Shown: piece after piece, positions 1 to 13,441 of the stretch
How the letters are laid out: each line of letters begins with the position of its first letter
Numbering within the stretch: position 1 is the stretch's first letter
Assembly: GCF_001680005.1 (NCBI RefSeq)
Contig: NC_033558.1
Location: 526,501-590,500 of the forward strand
Direction of reading: 5' to 3'
Length of the DNA: 64,000 bases
DNA from: Plasmodium coatneyi
Taxonomy: Eukaryota > Apicomplexa > Aconoidasida > Haemosporida > Plasmodiidae
Translations under genes and position numbers: made by a program
Notes under the pieces: model-generated
The model's database searches: none
Told to the model about the DNA's origin: nothing
What the model saw: the letters and a program-made list of their open reading frames with translations, nothing else

Positions 1-1
1 T

Positions 2-3000
2 TCGCTCATCGGTGAGGCCAAGCAACAGGTGGAGGAGGATCCCCTTATCAACGCCAACGTGGATCATGTCTGTAGTGATGACACAAGTGACTCCCAATCC
101 GTCAGTAGTGACGCCTCCTCCAACGTGGACATCTACAACGAGCGAAAAGAACCCATCGAGCATCACTACGAAAATATAAACAGTATGTACGATTATTACC
201 TGCGTGCCACTAGAAAATGCAGGAATCTGTTCAAGAGCTACGATCCACGATTGGGGGAAGGTCAAAATGGGTGGCTCCTTGGCAAGTGCTACGGGAACTG
301 CAGTTCCGATTCGAATTCCAGCAATGATGAGAGGTACCTGAAACGGTGGGGTGGACGAAAAAGGAGGAAGTACCTGAACGAGCACGCCCCGGGCAGCGTG
401 GACGACGTGCTGCAAAGCGTCAGTTACTACAATGATGTGTACGGATTGGCGGGCAGTGATAAAAAAAACGATGGTAGACAAAGCGATGTTTGGCAAACCG
501 GTGGTGGACAAAAGGGGAAGCGCCCACGCCCACGACGCAGCAGCGCCCGCCTGGATGAGCCCCCCAAGGAGAGACGGACCGTCCCGCTTTCAGAAAACCA
601 GCTGAGGATAAACCTGTTCGACTTTTACTTCAAATACGAAAAGAACGTGATGAGCCACCTGAACAACAAGGAGAACAAGTTCACCCTGATGGATGAGTGC
701 CTGAGCCAAACAGACATGTTGATAAAACAAAAGAAGCACTTATCCATGCTTTACAATATAGATATTTTTATGAAAAATAAAAAGAGCATTATCATATCTG
801 GTTGTAGTAACATAGGGAAAACGCTCACCGTGGATTACTACCTAAACAAGGTGATGGCAAAGGATAAATTCTTCACAGTGGATTTTTACTTCTCCTACAG
901 TACTACGAGTAACCACGTGAGGAATTACATCGAATCGAAATTAATCAAAAGGAGGAGCAACTTCTACGGAACGACAAACAACAGGATATGCGTTTTCTAC
1001 ATTGACGATATAAACATAGAAACGGAAGTGGGTTCTATAAAAAGGAGTCACTACTTATCTTCGCATGAATTTTTACGTATGCTATTTAATTATAAGTTTT
1101 TCATAGATCAGAACTTAGGGGTGAAGTACGTTGAAGATTTGACCTGTCTAGCGACGATGAACAACGCGTATACGAACACAACGCACAGTGCCAGACTGTT
1201 TAACAACTTTAACATAATATATTACAACAATTACAAGTATAGGGAAATTTTCGACATTTTTTTTTGCAGCCTGAAAAGCATGTTTAGCATTTACGATATT
1301 AACATAAAAAGTTTGGCCACCAATTTGGTACAGATGCAAATAGATATCTACAAAGGAGTCAAAGGAATGAAACACAATTACTACCTGTACAATGTAGAGG
1401 ATCAACAAGGGAAGGAAATCTTCCTTCACTCCTTTAATATAAATAACATGAGGGATATATACAAGTGTGTAAATTACCTGTCCAAAAATATCAACATTAG
1501 AAAGGAACAAATGTTGCTATATTTTCTGTACGAAAATAAGGCCCTTTATGAGGAAAGTTTTTTCTCCAAAAATGCTAAAAAAAAATGTGAACAAATTGTT
1601 AAGACGACTTTTAAAAAATACTTCCCCGAGGAGGAGTATGAAAAGGTTCTCAATCAGTATGATAATGGTCTGCTCTTTTGTAACTTTCTAAATTTGTACC
1701 AAAATGTGTATGAACAGGTCTCCGATTTTAACGACCTCTACAATTGCGTGTATGGATATATATCCGAATTAAGCAATAGTGAGAAGGTTAATATAATCCT
1801 CTTCGATAACGTTCTCATTTACATTTGTAAAATAACCAAAACGTTTATGACGGAAAATTCACACATTCTTTGCATTGGCATCAACGACGCTGTGAAGAGG
1901 AAGGTCAACAAGATCTGCGCGTTCATAATTAACAAGACGCTCGTTGTATCTGAGCTGAACAAAAATAGTAAGTCTTCCCAATTTGTAGAAGAAATAAATA
2001 GGTGCCTCTTCGATTGCGGCATTTATGAAAAACAATGCGTCTACTATCTTAATGATGAAAATAGTAGCCTCGATTTTGTCCTCGAAAATCTGAACAACAT
2101 TTACAACTACGGAGACAGCTACCTTCTCTACAATGAGGAAAATTTAAAGAAGATATACAGTGAGTGTAAAAATAAATGTGAAGAGGAACACGTGGTCAGA
2201 AGTCTAACCAACATATACAGCATTTATAAGAAAACCATTCGAAAGTGCTTTCACGTAAGTCTGAACATTTCGGCCAGCAGTTCCGATGCCATCCTCAAGT
2301 TTCCCTACATCCTGAAGAACTCCCGCATTATCTACTTCGAGGAGGACAACAACGAGGGCCTGCACGTCATCACCAAGAATTTTTTCAGAGACGCGGAGGG
2401 AAAAGGCGTAGACAAGTTGGCTAAGGTGATAGAAGGTCCAACTGGGGTGGTAGACGATTCGAGTAAGAGGATAGACGATCCGGTTAAAACTATAGACGAC
2501 CAAGTTAAGACGATGGATGAACCCACCTCTGATACGCCCCCTCGTGCGCTGGCCTCCATCGACCTCGAGGTTGTGAACCCCGACCAGGACCTCAAATGCC
2601 TGGAAGGAGTCGTCGAGGACAAGGTGTTCATCCGGATCCACAAGGAAGTCATGCATCTGGCGAAGAAATACCAAGAGGAGAAGCAGGTCTATGTGTGTGT
2701 AAACTCCAACAAGTACGTCCACTTCTTGCACTACTTTGAACACTTTTACAACATGAAGCGGAAGGAGTTCGACAAGAATATTGACCTATACAGAAAGGCG
2801 CTCAACAAACTACACAAATGTGAGCAGGACATAAAAACGATGAAGAACTACCTACTCAACATGCAGCCAGTATTAAACAGCACAAACATTGAAATGAAGA
2901 AAAAGGTGAACCAAATGGAGAGAGAATCCAAGGAGGCGTACACCAAACAAACGGAAATAAAAAAAAAAGAATGCGAAATGAAGACAAAGATAAAAAGTAT

Positions 3001-6000
3001 AACACATTTAAAAAACGAAGTGAATGAAGAAATAACTAAAAGTTTTGCTCTCCTTAATGATTCACTAAATAACTTAAACAAATTGAAGGTAGAGCATCTG
3101 AGAGAATTGAAAGCGTTTGTTAACCCCCCCTCGATTGTCGTCATGGTCATGCAGTGCATCCTAACCTTTCTAAAGGAAGACGAAAAGTACCTACAAGGCA
3201 AGTTGATCAGACCCAAAACATTGAACTATTGGATATTAGCACAGAAAACCATTTTTAGAGATTCTAAAGTTTTTCTGGACAATTTAAAAAATTACGATAA
3301 AAATTTAATTGAAGAAGAAATGATCACAAAAATTTCTCCTCTCATTAAGAATAAAAATTTTAACCCCAAGTTTGTGAGAAAGGCGTCTAAGGCATGTGAA
3401 ACTATGTGCCAGTGGATCCTCGCTATTTACCACTACTTTATCATTAACAAGGAGCTGAAGCCTAAGAAGGAGGAAGTTCTCACCTTGGAAAACGAAATAA
3501 ACAAAGAGCTCAGCTACCTGGATGCATGCAAACAGGAGCTAAGCATCGTGAACAATAATTTGTGTACCATCGAAAAGGAGAAGGAAGAAATTACCATCAA
3601 ACAGAATGAACTAGTAGACAAAATAGAAAACATAAAACAGAAAATTCAGAGATCCAAAATGATCCTCTCCTGTCTCCTCGAACAAGAAATAAAATGGAAT
3701 AACAAAAAAAAAAACTTAAAAAAAAAAAGGGATCTACTTATTGGAGACTGTATCATCGTGTCATCCCTCATCAATTACATGTCCTACTTTTCATACGAGT
3801 ACAGACAAGTCATTAAGTTAAAAGTGCAGGCAATTCTTAACAGACACAACATTAAGTATACGAAGGATATTTCCATCTATACCTTTTTGGAGTCAAAAAT
3901 TAACATAGAAAAATGGGTCTCCTATGGACTGACGAACAGCAGGTTCTACTTTGAAAATATCATCATCATGAATAACAGCATTAAATATAATCTGCTCATT
4001 GACCCACATTTCATCGTCACCAATTTTTTAAAAAAAATTTACCATAAGAAGAGGGACGTGGAGATTTTGCGAAATAACAGCTCCAACTTTGTGGACAAAA
4101 TAGAAAGGTGCATGCAGCTCGGGAACGTTATCCTTTTCACACACTACGATGACGATTGCAGTGTGCTGTTTAACGCACTCTTTAATTACAAAATTGGGAA
4201 AACCCTCCTCAGCTTTGGGCGCGATCGGGCGGGTGCCAATGGCAACAACCATGTTGCTCGGCATCGCCAATCGGCTTCGAATGAATGTTCCCCACAGGAA
4301 GGGGTGAACACATCAGACAAAGTAGATGCAACAGATAAAGTAGCTGCAACAGACAAAGCGACCGTATCAGATGAAGTGACCACACCAGAGGGAGTGAACG
4401 GAGCGCAAGGAGCCCCCCTTGGGGAAGAACCGGTTAAGGTGAATGCACCCCCCGTGAACGGCACGCTGACCCAAAACAACTGCGTCAACTTCAACAACAA
4501 AATCATCACCGTGGATAGCGCCTTCAACATCTACTTCATCGTGTATGGAAGCACGAAATTCGATGACAACACGCAAAATCACCTCAACGTGATTGACTTT
4601 AACATAAACCTAGACATCCTGGAGGAGTACTTCCTAACGAATCTGATTGATAAGCTCTTCCGAATCACCAATGAAAATAGAAGCGCCCTCATTCATCAGA
4701 TCCACGACCTCAACAAACAAATGGTAAAACAAGAGGAAGAAATTCTACACATATTAAATTACAAGGAAGACATCCTTAGTGACGATGATATAGTTATCAG
4801 TTTTGACAACGCCAATAAAATATACTCGAAAAATAAAAAAAAAATGAAAGAGTATAAAATGAATAAGTTGGAAATTACCAAAATTAGGAAGAATTACATG
4901 AGCATGTCGGAACACATCTCCGTCATTTATCACTGCATGAATAACCTAGTCACTTTGAATCCAATGTATAACTTTTCCATTTTGTCTTTTGTGCAACTCC
5001 TAAATATCAGTATTGACAAATCGGAGGAGAATAAACTCCTCGATAAGAGAAAAAAAGACATACTAAACATCTTTACCAGGAAGATCCACTACGAAATTTC
5101 CAGAACCCTATCCGAGAAACACCAACAAATTTTTTTTTTCTACCTTGTGTGTATGATAAATATATACAAAGGCGAAATAGACTACGATGATTATTACTTC
5201 TTCGTGTATGATGAGTACCCTAAGGGGGATGACATTCGCAATGAAGTCTTCCGAAAGGTACAATCTAAGCGGAACAGTAAGCCAAATGGTGATAAGGTTT
5301 TGGGCAACACCACTGTATTGATGGACTCTTCTTCCATTTTGAAGGAACCATGTGACAGTGGCAAAGGGGAAGAACCCCCCACTTCGGAAGACGACATGGA
5401 CGATCTCAGCGAACAGGAAGATCTCCAAACTGGCGTGGATGACGTGTCTATTCATAGTCTTGAATCGGACGGATGCAACCCTCAGGAAGGAGAGGAATAT
5501 TCGAGTAATAACCAGGCTACCGCTGAGGAGAGCACAAAAGAAGAACGAACCGCACCAATGAATGGTAGCCACCTGGTGAGCGGCACCGTGGAGGAGTTCC
5601 TCCTACTCCCCAAGAGGAGCGAAAAGGACGACTTTTTAAATTCCTGCGAAGGGAATGTGCTGCTCCAGGGAGGGGGAGCAGAGGAGGGGCATACCACTAA
5701 TGAACGTGCCACTAATGAATGTACCACCGATAGCGGGGAGGCCCAATTCACCTTCCACTTCGAAACGAAGAACCTGTCCTGGCTAAGCGCGAAGGAGTAC
5801 ATGAGCGTGAAGAAACTAATCAGGAAGGAAAAATATTTCCTCTTCTTTAAAAAGGCCTTCAACGAGTATGAACACCTATTCAGAAGCATCAAGACAGACC
5901 ACACGATATTGCAGCACAAGGACTTAAAGCATCTCCTAACAAACTTTGAAAAATTAATCATTTTTAAAATTTTCCGATTTGATATTCTCAAACTTAATAT

Positions 6001-8499
6001 GAACAACTATGTAGATGCGTGCTTAAACATAGGCTCTCAGAGCTACGCGAAGGATCTATACAAATGCTACGAACACTCGTCCCAGAATAAACTGATCCTA
6101 ATTTTGTCTGAACATAGGCTAAGCACAGCTAGCGAAATTATGATGTTGAGTGAAAAGATCACTGGAAAGAATAACCTAATAATTTATAACAAGAATGACA
6201 AGAACTACTTGTTGCAGATCTTAAATGATTCCATTAAAAATGGGTTCTGGGTACTAATCGAAAATGCTCACCTGAATATCCATCTCATTTTGGAAATTGA
6301 AAAATATATCGAGGCCTGCAATATACAGTACTCCAACCCGGATTTCAGAATCTGGATCAGCACCAGCTCTGTGAAGAGCTTCCCCGACTACCTCCTCAAG
6401 CTCTGCGTGAAGATCACCTTCGAGAATGTCCACAATTTGAAGTCGGGGCTGCTCAATATTTACACCAACGTGGCTCAGGAGGAGGAGGCCGACAACGATG
6501 ATGAGAATGAGGATGAAGGGGAGGCGGATGATGAAGAAGAAATGGACGATGAGGAGGAAGCGGATAACGAACAGGATGAAGTGGAAGACGATGATGATGA
6601 GGAAGATGAGGAGGACAGGGAAAATCACCTACCGTCCGATCCGCTGGGTGGACGGCCCCCTCGATGTGGAACCCCGCGCAGAGGCATCGTCGACGTTGGC
6701 GCCAAGTGGGGTGAAAATGATAACCCAGAAGGGCCCCCAAACGGAGGAGGGGAAAAAGGGGATAAGGATCTACCTAAAAGAAGAAACGATAGGAATCAAA
6801 AAAGGAAGCATAGAAGGGGCGAAAAAAGAAGTGAAAATGAAAACATCCTGATGAACAAACTGAACTTCAGCCTCTGCTTCTTCCACGCACTCATCCAGGA
6901 AAGAAGCAAATTCAAGAGCAAAGGATTTAACAACTGTTACGAGTTCACCGATATCGAGCTAAAATTGTCGAAAGAAAATATCATCAAATTTTTCAGAAAC
7001 AAAAATATAGACATAAATCTGTTACTTTACCTTATTGGGAATATAATTTATGGTGGCACCATAATAGACATAACGGACCAAAGATGCTTTAACATTATCC
7101 TCAACAAGTACATAAATGAGAAGGTCATTTATTCGAACAATGAATACAAGTTTAACAACTATTATTACTGTCCTCACAGTTCAAATAAGAACCTCTTCCT
7201 AAGGTATGTGAAGTCCTTAAATTTTATAACAGATTTTTCTATTTTCAATTTACACCCCTCTTTGAATACCCTATATTTACAAAATTACAATTTAAAAATT
7301 TTGAAAAATCTGGAGAAACTAGAATATAATGTAACAAAAGACAAGTCGGATATGCATATCTTCTGCATCATCCATGTCTTGACGCAGCTCCTTCCTCCAT
7401 TCATAGACGCCAACAAATTAAACGACTTCTTCATCAGCAACTTAAGCTGCTCCATCATTACCTTCCTCAAAATGGAAACAGACAAATATAATAATCTGTT
7501 AAGGGTCATATATGACGACTTAACGAATATAATTAATTTTGTCAAGGGGAAAATGAATTTTTCAAAAATTTCTCACACTTATAATTCGATCTCTAATTTG
7601 TGTGTTCCCAAGAGGTGGATTGCCTGTTCGTTCTTTACAAATTTGCAGATTTTTCACTACGCCAAATTGATTAGCCTTAAGGTTTCCTACCTGAACAGAT
7701 ATATCTCCCAACTGGATAACCGCGTCTTCAACTTGGCCGCTTTCATGTCCCCACGGGTGCGTCCACTATGAATAAGTAGCTAAGCAGAGCCTTATCTTGT
7801 CCATTTTTGTCATTCCCCTTTCAACGTAACATGATATTCACCCCCATGCGATATTTCCCCCCCTCGACGCAGAGCCTGATGCTGGCCATCCGCCAAAAAA
7901 TTTGCACAGAAGCCAAGATCGACGTTAATAACGTCAAGTTGAAGTACCAAATTTCCTCCTACTTTAACGAGGAAGACATCAGGGAGGACGGTTACTTCGT
8001 GGGCGGCCTCTTCATCGAAGGCGCCATGTTTGACGCCACAAATATGGTCATAAAGGAGTCCACAGAAAAGTACCTCTACTGCCCCATGCCCTACATCAAG
8101 GTCTACTTCATCACCAAGAGCTCACCCGTAGTAGGGAAGCCCCTCTCCAGGAATGCAAAACCTTCCAAACCTGCCAAACCTGTCGCTGTTACTACCAAGG
8201 GCCGCTTGCACGGCTCCAACTTCCACATCTTCAAATGCCCCATATATAAAAATATGCACAAAACGGGTAAACAATGCGTGGAAGAGACTCTCTCCCGCAG
8301 GGGCGTTCTTCCATTTGCATGCTCATTGGAGCGGTTCACCTGCCCAATTCACCTCCACGTTACACCTGTGTACACCCCTCCCCCCGCAGACAACCGGCTA
8401 AACAACAACGAACCCATATTCTACTTAAAGCTAAACTCCAAGGAGAGAAAGGAAAAATGGATTGAACGAAATGTTTCCGGCGTGTTAATACTTAAATGA
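2..8499 (+). CDS. Dynein heavy chain, C-terminal part (5' end outside window)
   Basis: ATP-driven microtubule motor. The frame is open from base 2, so the gene starts to the left. Proposed exons are 2-7756, 7873-8266 and 8390-8499. A P-loop GCSNIGKT near base 800 is assigned to AAA3. The expected AAA4 P-loop near 1864-1910 is degenerate (CIGINDAVK). Coiled coil CC1 lies at about 2760-3110, the microtubule-binding domain, including the FVNPPS motif, at about 3110-3480, and CC2 at about 3480-3720. AAA5 and AAA6 follow, with ANFPDYLL-like sequence near 6380 (seen as SFPDYLLKLC). The last exons carry the dynein C-terminal domain: the junction reads FMSPR-SLMLAIRQ, then GLFIEGAMFD and KCPIYKN. Long low-complexity insertions lie at about 4200-4480, 5230-5750 and 6478-6630, the last strongly acidic. 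The 123-base second intron is a multiple of three with no stop, so it is called only from its splice sites and the family fit. Whether the motor is axonemal or cytoplasmic is not decided here. Confidence 0.93.
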
Positions 8500-9422
8500 A
8501 GGGCTTACCAAAAAAAAAAAAAAGGAGGGAAAATACAAACCACACTTAATGGAGGTGAGAGGGTTACCCACACGATCATTTAAAAACGTCACGCGGGATG
8601 ATTCATTCGTGTGGTGCATGATTTTTGTCCCCACTCGCGAACACTGCGCTGATTTACCATAATCACTTTTCTTATTTTTTTCTCCCCAGTCGGTCATTAC
8701 ACACGCCACGGTGTAACATTGTCACAGCGCTAACTTAACCGCTTCATTTGAAAATGAACAAATTTACCTGCGCGATAAAATGTGCATCCCTTTCTTCCCC
8801 TCGAGGTGTTACAAAAAAGGGAAGAAAATCCGCTCGTAATGAGTGCGCGGTTTGGCAATTTGGTCAAACGGGGGAACAATGTAGACGAACTGCACAATCG
8901 AAAAGGGGGCTCCCCCACACACACATTCTATGGTTCCCCATTTGGGCTGTTACACTTTACAAATGTTGTTTCACCAAACAAATTCTTCTCATTCACACCT
9001 CTTCAATTTTCGGGGGGCCCAAAAAAGGGGCACACTGTGTTGTAATGTTGTGTTCACCGCTTGTGCAAAAATGGTAACCCTCAGCGCTGCGGCATACATT
9101 TAGCCATTTGTTCAAAGTGTACCTCTTAAATTACCCCCATGGTGCTGAGTCTACACGGGAAGATTCTCATTCGCTTGTTGGGAATCCCCTTTTTTTGGGA
9201 GGGGCATTTTTGTTGATCTTCCTGACCGATGGAGCTGAATCGCGGGAGGGGAAAAAAAAAGGGAAGGGCCTCCATCACTGGCGAAATGATAACAAACAAA
9301 TCAAACCAAGTGAAACAAGAAAAAAAAAATCAAAGATGTTGGTAAACACTCGCCCCGTGGAAGCATACTGGAGTAACCGCGCCTATGAATGGTGCAAAAC
9401 GAGTTCCCTTTTTCCTGATCAG

Positions 9423-9454
<32 letters not shown>

Positions 9455-9764
9455 GACGTTGAATGGGTTCCAATATCCGCAGTTTTATGTTGCAAAAAAA
9501 AAAAAAAAAAAAAAAAATCATTTATAATTGGGTGAATGACGAGAATGTCAAATTCGCACGTTCGCCAGATGGGCCACATTGGAAGGCCTCACACTTCTGC
9601 AAAGCAGCTCCCTGGAGCGGAAAATTCCATGCAATGACATTGCGAGGTTGTCGAAATGTTTCCCCGCGAAGGGTTGAGGGTTGACAGTTGACAGCTGATA
9701 TTTGCAATATAAGAGGTAACGACATGCTAGCCTCCAAATTTCACAACGTCAGGCGAAAAGATAC
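8500..9764. other. Intergenic, no gene seen
   Basis: Two same-strand genes flank this stretch. It holds only short open frames without recognisable content, and several A tracts, the longest at about 9422-9450 and 9495-9517. It probably contains the dynein 3' UTR and the promoter of the next gene. Confidence 0.6.
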
Positions 9765-12166
9765 ATGATGCATATGAACAGCACACGCGTAGCTACGCGC
9801 GCAGCAGTCTCAGGCATCATGAGCCCCCCGCTTTGGGCACAGAACAAAGGATGGAGTAAAATACCTAGACTGAACGGGGGGAAGCTTACATTTATAAGTA
9901 ACAAAAGGAAGGTCTCCCACCTTAACTACACGCATGCAGCGGGATACTACTACCACCCCTTTACCAGACATGGGAAAAATGAAAAGATAAAATTCTGCAA
10001 AAGTGCACAGAGAGGTGTAGGGACCTTCACCGAGTATGAACAGAACAATATTATGTCCAGTAGGAGGAAAAAAAAAATCTACCTGTGTGCCCTAATTTTT
10101 TCGGGTGTGTTCGGATACGCTGCCCTTAAATGGAACGAAAAAAGGGACGTCACTTGTTTCCTGAGCGAAATGAAAGAAATATCAGACGATATTTTCGATA
10201 AGCTAGATAACATCGTGCTGTTCGTTTTAGATAAAAACAAACTGAAGGAAGAGAAAAAAAAAATCCAAGAAATTAAGAGAGAAATTGAAAAACTAAATCT
10301 TAAGCATATTAATTTTTTGTATACCTACCATGAGGAAAGCAAAGATTACGCTTGCTATTTGTACAAAGGGCGGCGCAGGAGAAACATCACCAAGGAGGAG
10401 TTAAGTGTCGACACGGTTAAGGACATCTTCGAGCCATTTTTCACACCAGTTAGCGAAGACTATGAGAAGGTGAACGAGGGAAATAAGGGAAACTTTCCTG
10501 TCTGCGTGACGCATGACACATTTGAGAAGGAGGTACGAGTGGGGAAACAGGCTCCCCAGTGGGTGCGTGGGAGAATAACCCTAATGTCGGGACACCCCTT
10601 TTGGGTACCCCCTAAAAGGTACATCTTTACCTGTGCACAGGGGCAAGCTCACCAAAACGCGCCCTTTCCTCCCGCAGATCATTGAAGACTCGAAGAGAAA
10701 CGAAATACTCCTCGTTCTGTTCGAGAACACCTGCTTCTTGTGCTTCTTGTACAAGCCTTTTATAAATACCCTACATAAACTGTTTAAGGAGAACAACGTA
10801 AGGATGTGGGCCTTGCAACATTTACCGAGCAGCTTTTATCCCCCCCCCAATTGGGTAACCCTCTAATGTGTGTTATTTCCCCCGTCCTCCCCGCCGCACC
10901 CTTTGCAGATTCAGCTGAAGCTGAAGAAGTACAATATAGAGAAGAACGACTACGCGCCCAACATGATAATCTGCAGGGGCACCCCGACCTTTTTGCTTTA
11001 CCACAAGTACTTCACCCATAAAGAGCGCAGCGCCGTGTCATCTGTGTTCCCTCTTCTCTGTATATGGATGCGCGCTTGCAAACGTGAGTCTGCATGTGTG
11101 CATGTGCCTATACCCACATGAAAATGCTTATTCCCCTCTGCAGTGGCAAAGGAAACAAACTGGATGAGTACAAACCGAATGACATCATCAACAAAATTGA
11201 TCAAGTGAGTTTTGGCATCTGTGCACATTCTCTCGTTTTGCATACCCACATTCGTTGCACACATTGCTGGCAATATGCTTCCCCATCATTTGCAGATTAT
11301 TAAATCCCCAAAAGACATCAAAGAGCAAATGGTGGAGAAAGCAGAGTTAATTCACGCAAGGATGCATCAGTTTGGCTACCTGACCATGTGGTATGTTTGT
11401 GTCATCGCTGACTTGCCACTTTTTTCAGTTAAATGGAGTGCATATGTATCATATATGCTCCTTTGCGTGTTTCACATTTTTTTACTTTTTTAACTTGCTG
11501 CTCCCCCCTGACAGGATGACGGAATCGAAAATTATAGAAAACATGCTCATAAGAAGACACGTGAAGGACATTCCAAATGTATGGACAGTTGACAACAGAG
11601 AGAACGCGAACTCGTTACATGTGTTTGCTTTTTTTTTTTTTTGCATACGCTTATGCCCATTTGGAGGGTGCCCCTCTTCGGTCGCACATTGCTAACATAT
11701 GTGACGACGTACACTGTGCATAGCTTAATTCAGTGCATCTTAATCGCATTTGCTGCGAATTATACACAATTGCAACTTTCTCCCTTTCCTTCCCCCCCCA
11801 GAGCAATGACGATGACGTCGTTTACAATGAAATATTAACTGCCCTCATAGAAGAAGACACACAGAGGAACGATTTAATTGAAGACAGCTTGAATTATACC
11901 AAGGAGAAAATAAACGCAGCTGAGAAAAGTTGCTTTGTAGCGGCCATGGTGGGTGTCCTTCACGTCTATATGTACATTGAGCGCACATAAGAGTGTACCC
12001 CCCTACGTAGTCCCCCGCAACTGACCACAGCACAAATAGCCAACGTAAACGTAAGTGTAGCCTTCCATGTAGCATATTTAATTGGGGATGTTTATTTTTT
12101 TAATTTTTCCCTCAGATGATGGCCAACGAGCTAATTGACGAAGAAAAGAAATACGAAGTTAGCTAA
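9765..12166 (+). CDS. Membrane-anchored thioredoxin-like protein, eight exons
   Basis: Proposed exons are 9765-10532, 10678-10797, 10909-11006, 11144-11204, 11296-11390, 11515-11578, 11802-11948 and 12116-12166, giving about 467 residues. All phases agree. One hydrophobic segment (IYLCALIFSGVFGYAAL, about residues 105-121) follows a basic N-terminal region and precedes a coiled coil. Exons 2 to 4 read as a thioredoxin fold: beta strand ILLVLFENT, a CFLC motif where thioredoxins have CxxC, a proline shortly after it, the cis-proline motif RGTPTFLLYH, then a GKGNKLDEY turn. The rest is helical and unknown. The exon 3 donor (GTACTT at 11007) was chosen because it gives the usual thioredoxin NGK turn; a donor at 11037 would add ten residues. 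The N-terminus could be an organelle signal, which is inference. The family is unnamed to me, and disulfide activity is not shown. Confidence 0.75.
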
Positions 12167-13441
12167 ATGTGATTGCCTGTTCAGAATTTTTTTTTTTTTT
12201 ACCAGAAATTATGAACAAAAAAAAAAAAAAAAAAAAAAAAAAATTAGGTAGTAGTAAAAAACCGCCACAAAGGATGGTAGCAAAGTATGGCGGTGAAGGA
12301 GGGACCCCTAAATAGCTACAACAAATAGAACAAAACTTAAGAGAGAAGCATCCCAATTTTTAAATGCACCAATTAATAGCCTATTTTTGGCTTTTTCTTT
12401 TTCACATTTTTAAATGTGTGCAAAAAAGCAAAAAATGTATGAACGTTCAGAAAGTTTTTGCAACACGAATAGCTATGTTGTTCCATTTCAAAGTGTGCAA
12501 AAAAAAAAAAAAAAAAAAAAAAAGGGAATTAACCAGCCGCTTTGCTGAGCATAAATGTAGAACAAAATTTGCTCCTTCGTTCAAGCAGTTTGTGTTTGGT
12601 TTTAGCGTTTTTGCCAGGAGGGGAATGTTCTTCCTCAACATCGTGATAATTTTATTCTTCCTATGTGGACACCAGCATGTTGAAACGGCTGGGGCTTTTC
12701 TTTTACAGTTTTGAACGTGGCATATGGGTGTGTACATGTCTATTTGCGTGCTTATGTGTACATGTACCAGTAGCAACCCTTGTGTATGTTTTTTTTTTAA
12801 TCCCCCTTTTGCGCGAACAACGCGATATTTACTCCTACAGACAGTGATAGGAAAAAAAAAGAAAAGAAAATATATTGCTATATGTTTTAATTTTTTTCGC
12901 GTTTTTTTTTTTTTTGAGTCCATTTAAAGTTGCACCCCTTTGTCCACCTTCTCATCCTACATGTTCCAATTCAGCGTGGTTATTTCCTCCCTTTTTTTTT
13001 TCGTTGTTTTAGTTTTTAGCCTCCCATCAATTTTTCCATTATTTTTGTTCCCACGTTTTTGCACCCACTTTTGTTATTGGCTTTTACGCCTGGCTGTGAT
13101 GCCACACATGCTGTGCATTTCCCCCCTAGACATAGCTAAAAAGACCTTTAAATAAATTGCAACTTCTGCGCGGCCGACAGCGTATGAAGCAATCCTCTAA
13201 AGGCTACTCATTGTCAATGCAGATGGGAACATCCTACCATTGTCATTCCTTTTAACTGCCCATCAAATATTTCGCATTTAAAAGGTATTTTTTTGCAAAA
13301 AGTTGTGCAAACTTTTTTGTCGGTGGTGGTTTAGAAAATTCTTGCTGATATGTGTCACCCTCGTGGGGCCGTTACAATTGTGTAGTTCCGGTTGGTGTGC
13401 CAGTCTACCGTGCAAGGCACGCGCGTGGCACCACTCACAAA
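12167..13441. other. Intergenic, no gene seen
   Basis: Very T- and A-rich, with A tracts near 12220-12243 and 12500-12523. Open frames here are short and low in complexity. It probably carries the promoter and 5' UTR of the large gene downstream. Confidence 0.6.

Noticed and set aside
13352..13441. Upstream start of the large unknown protein
   Set aside because: The added 30 residues have poor composition, while the inner MGKSRK start begins the basic, protein-like sequence.
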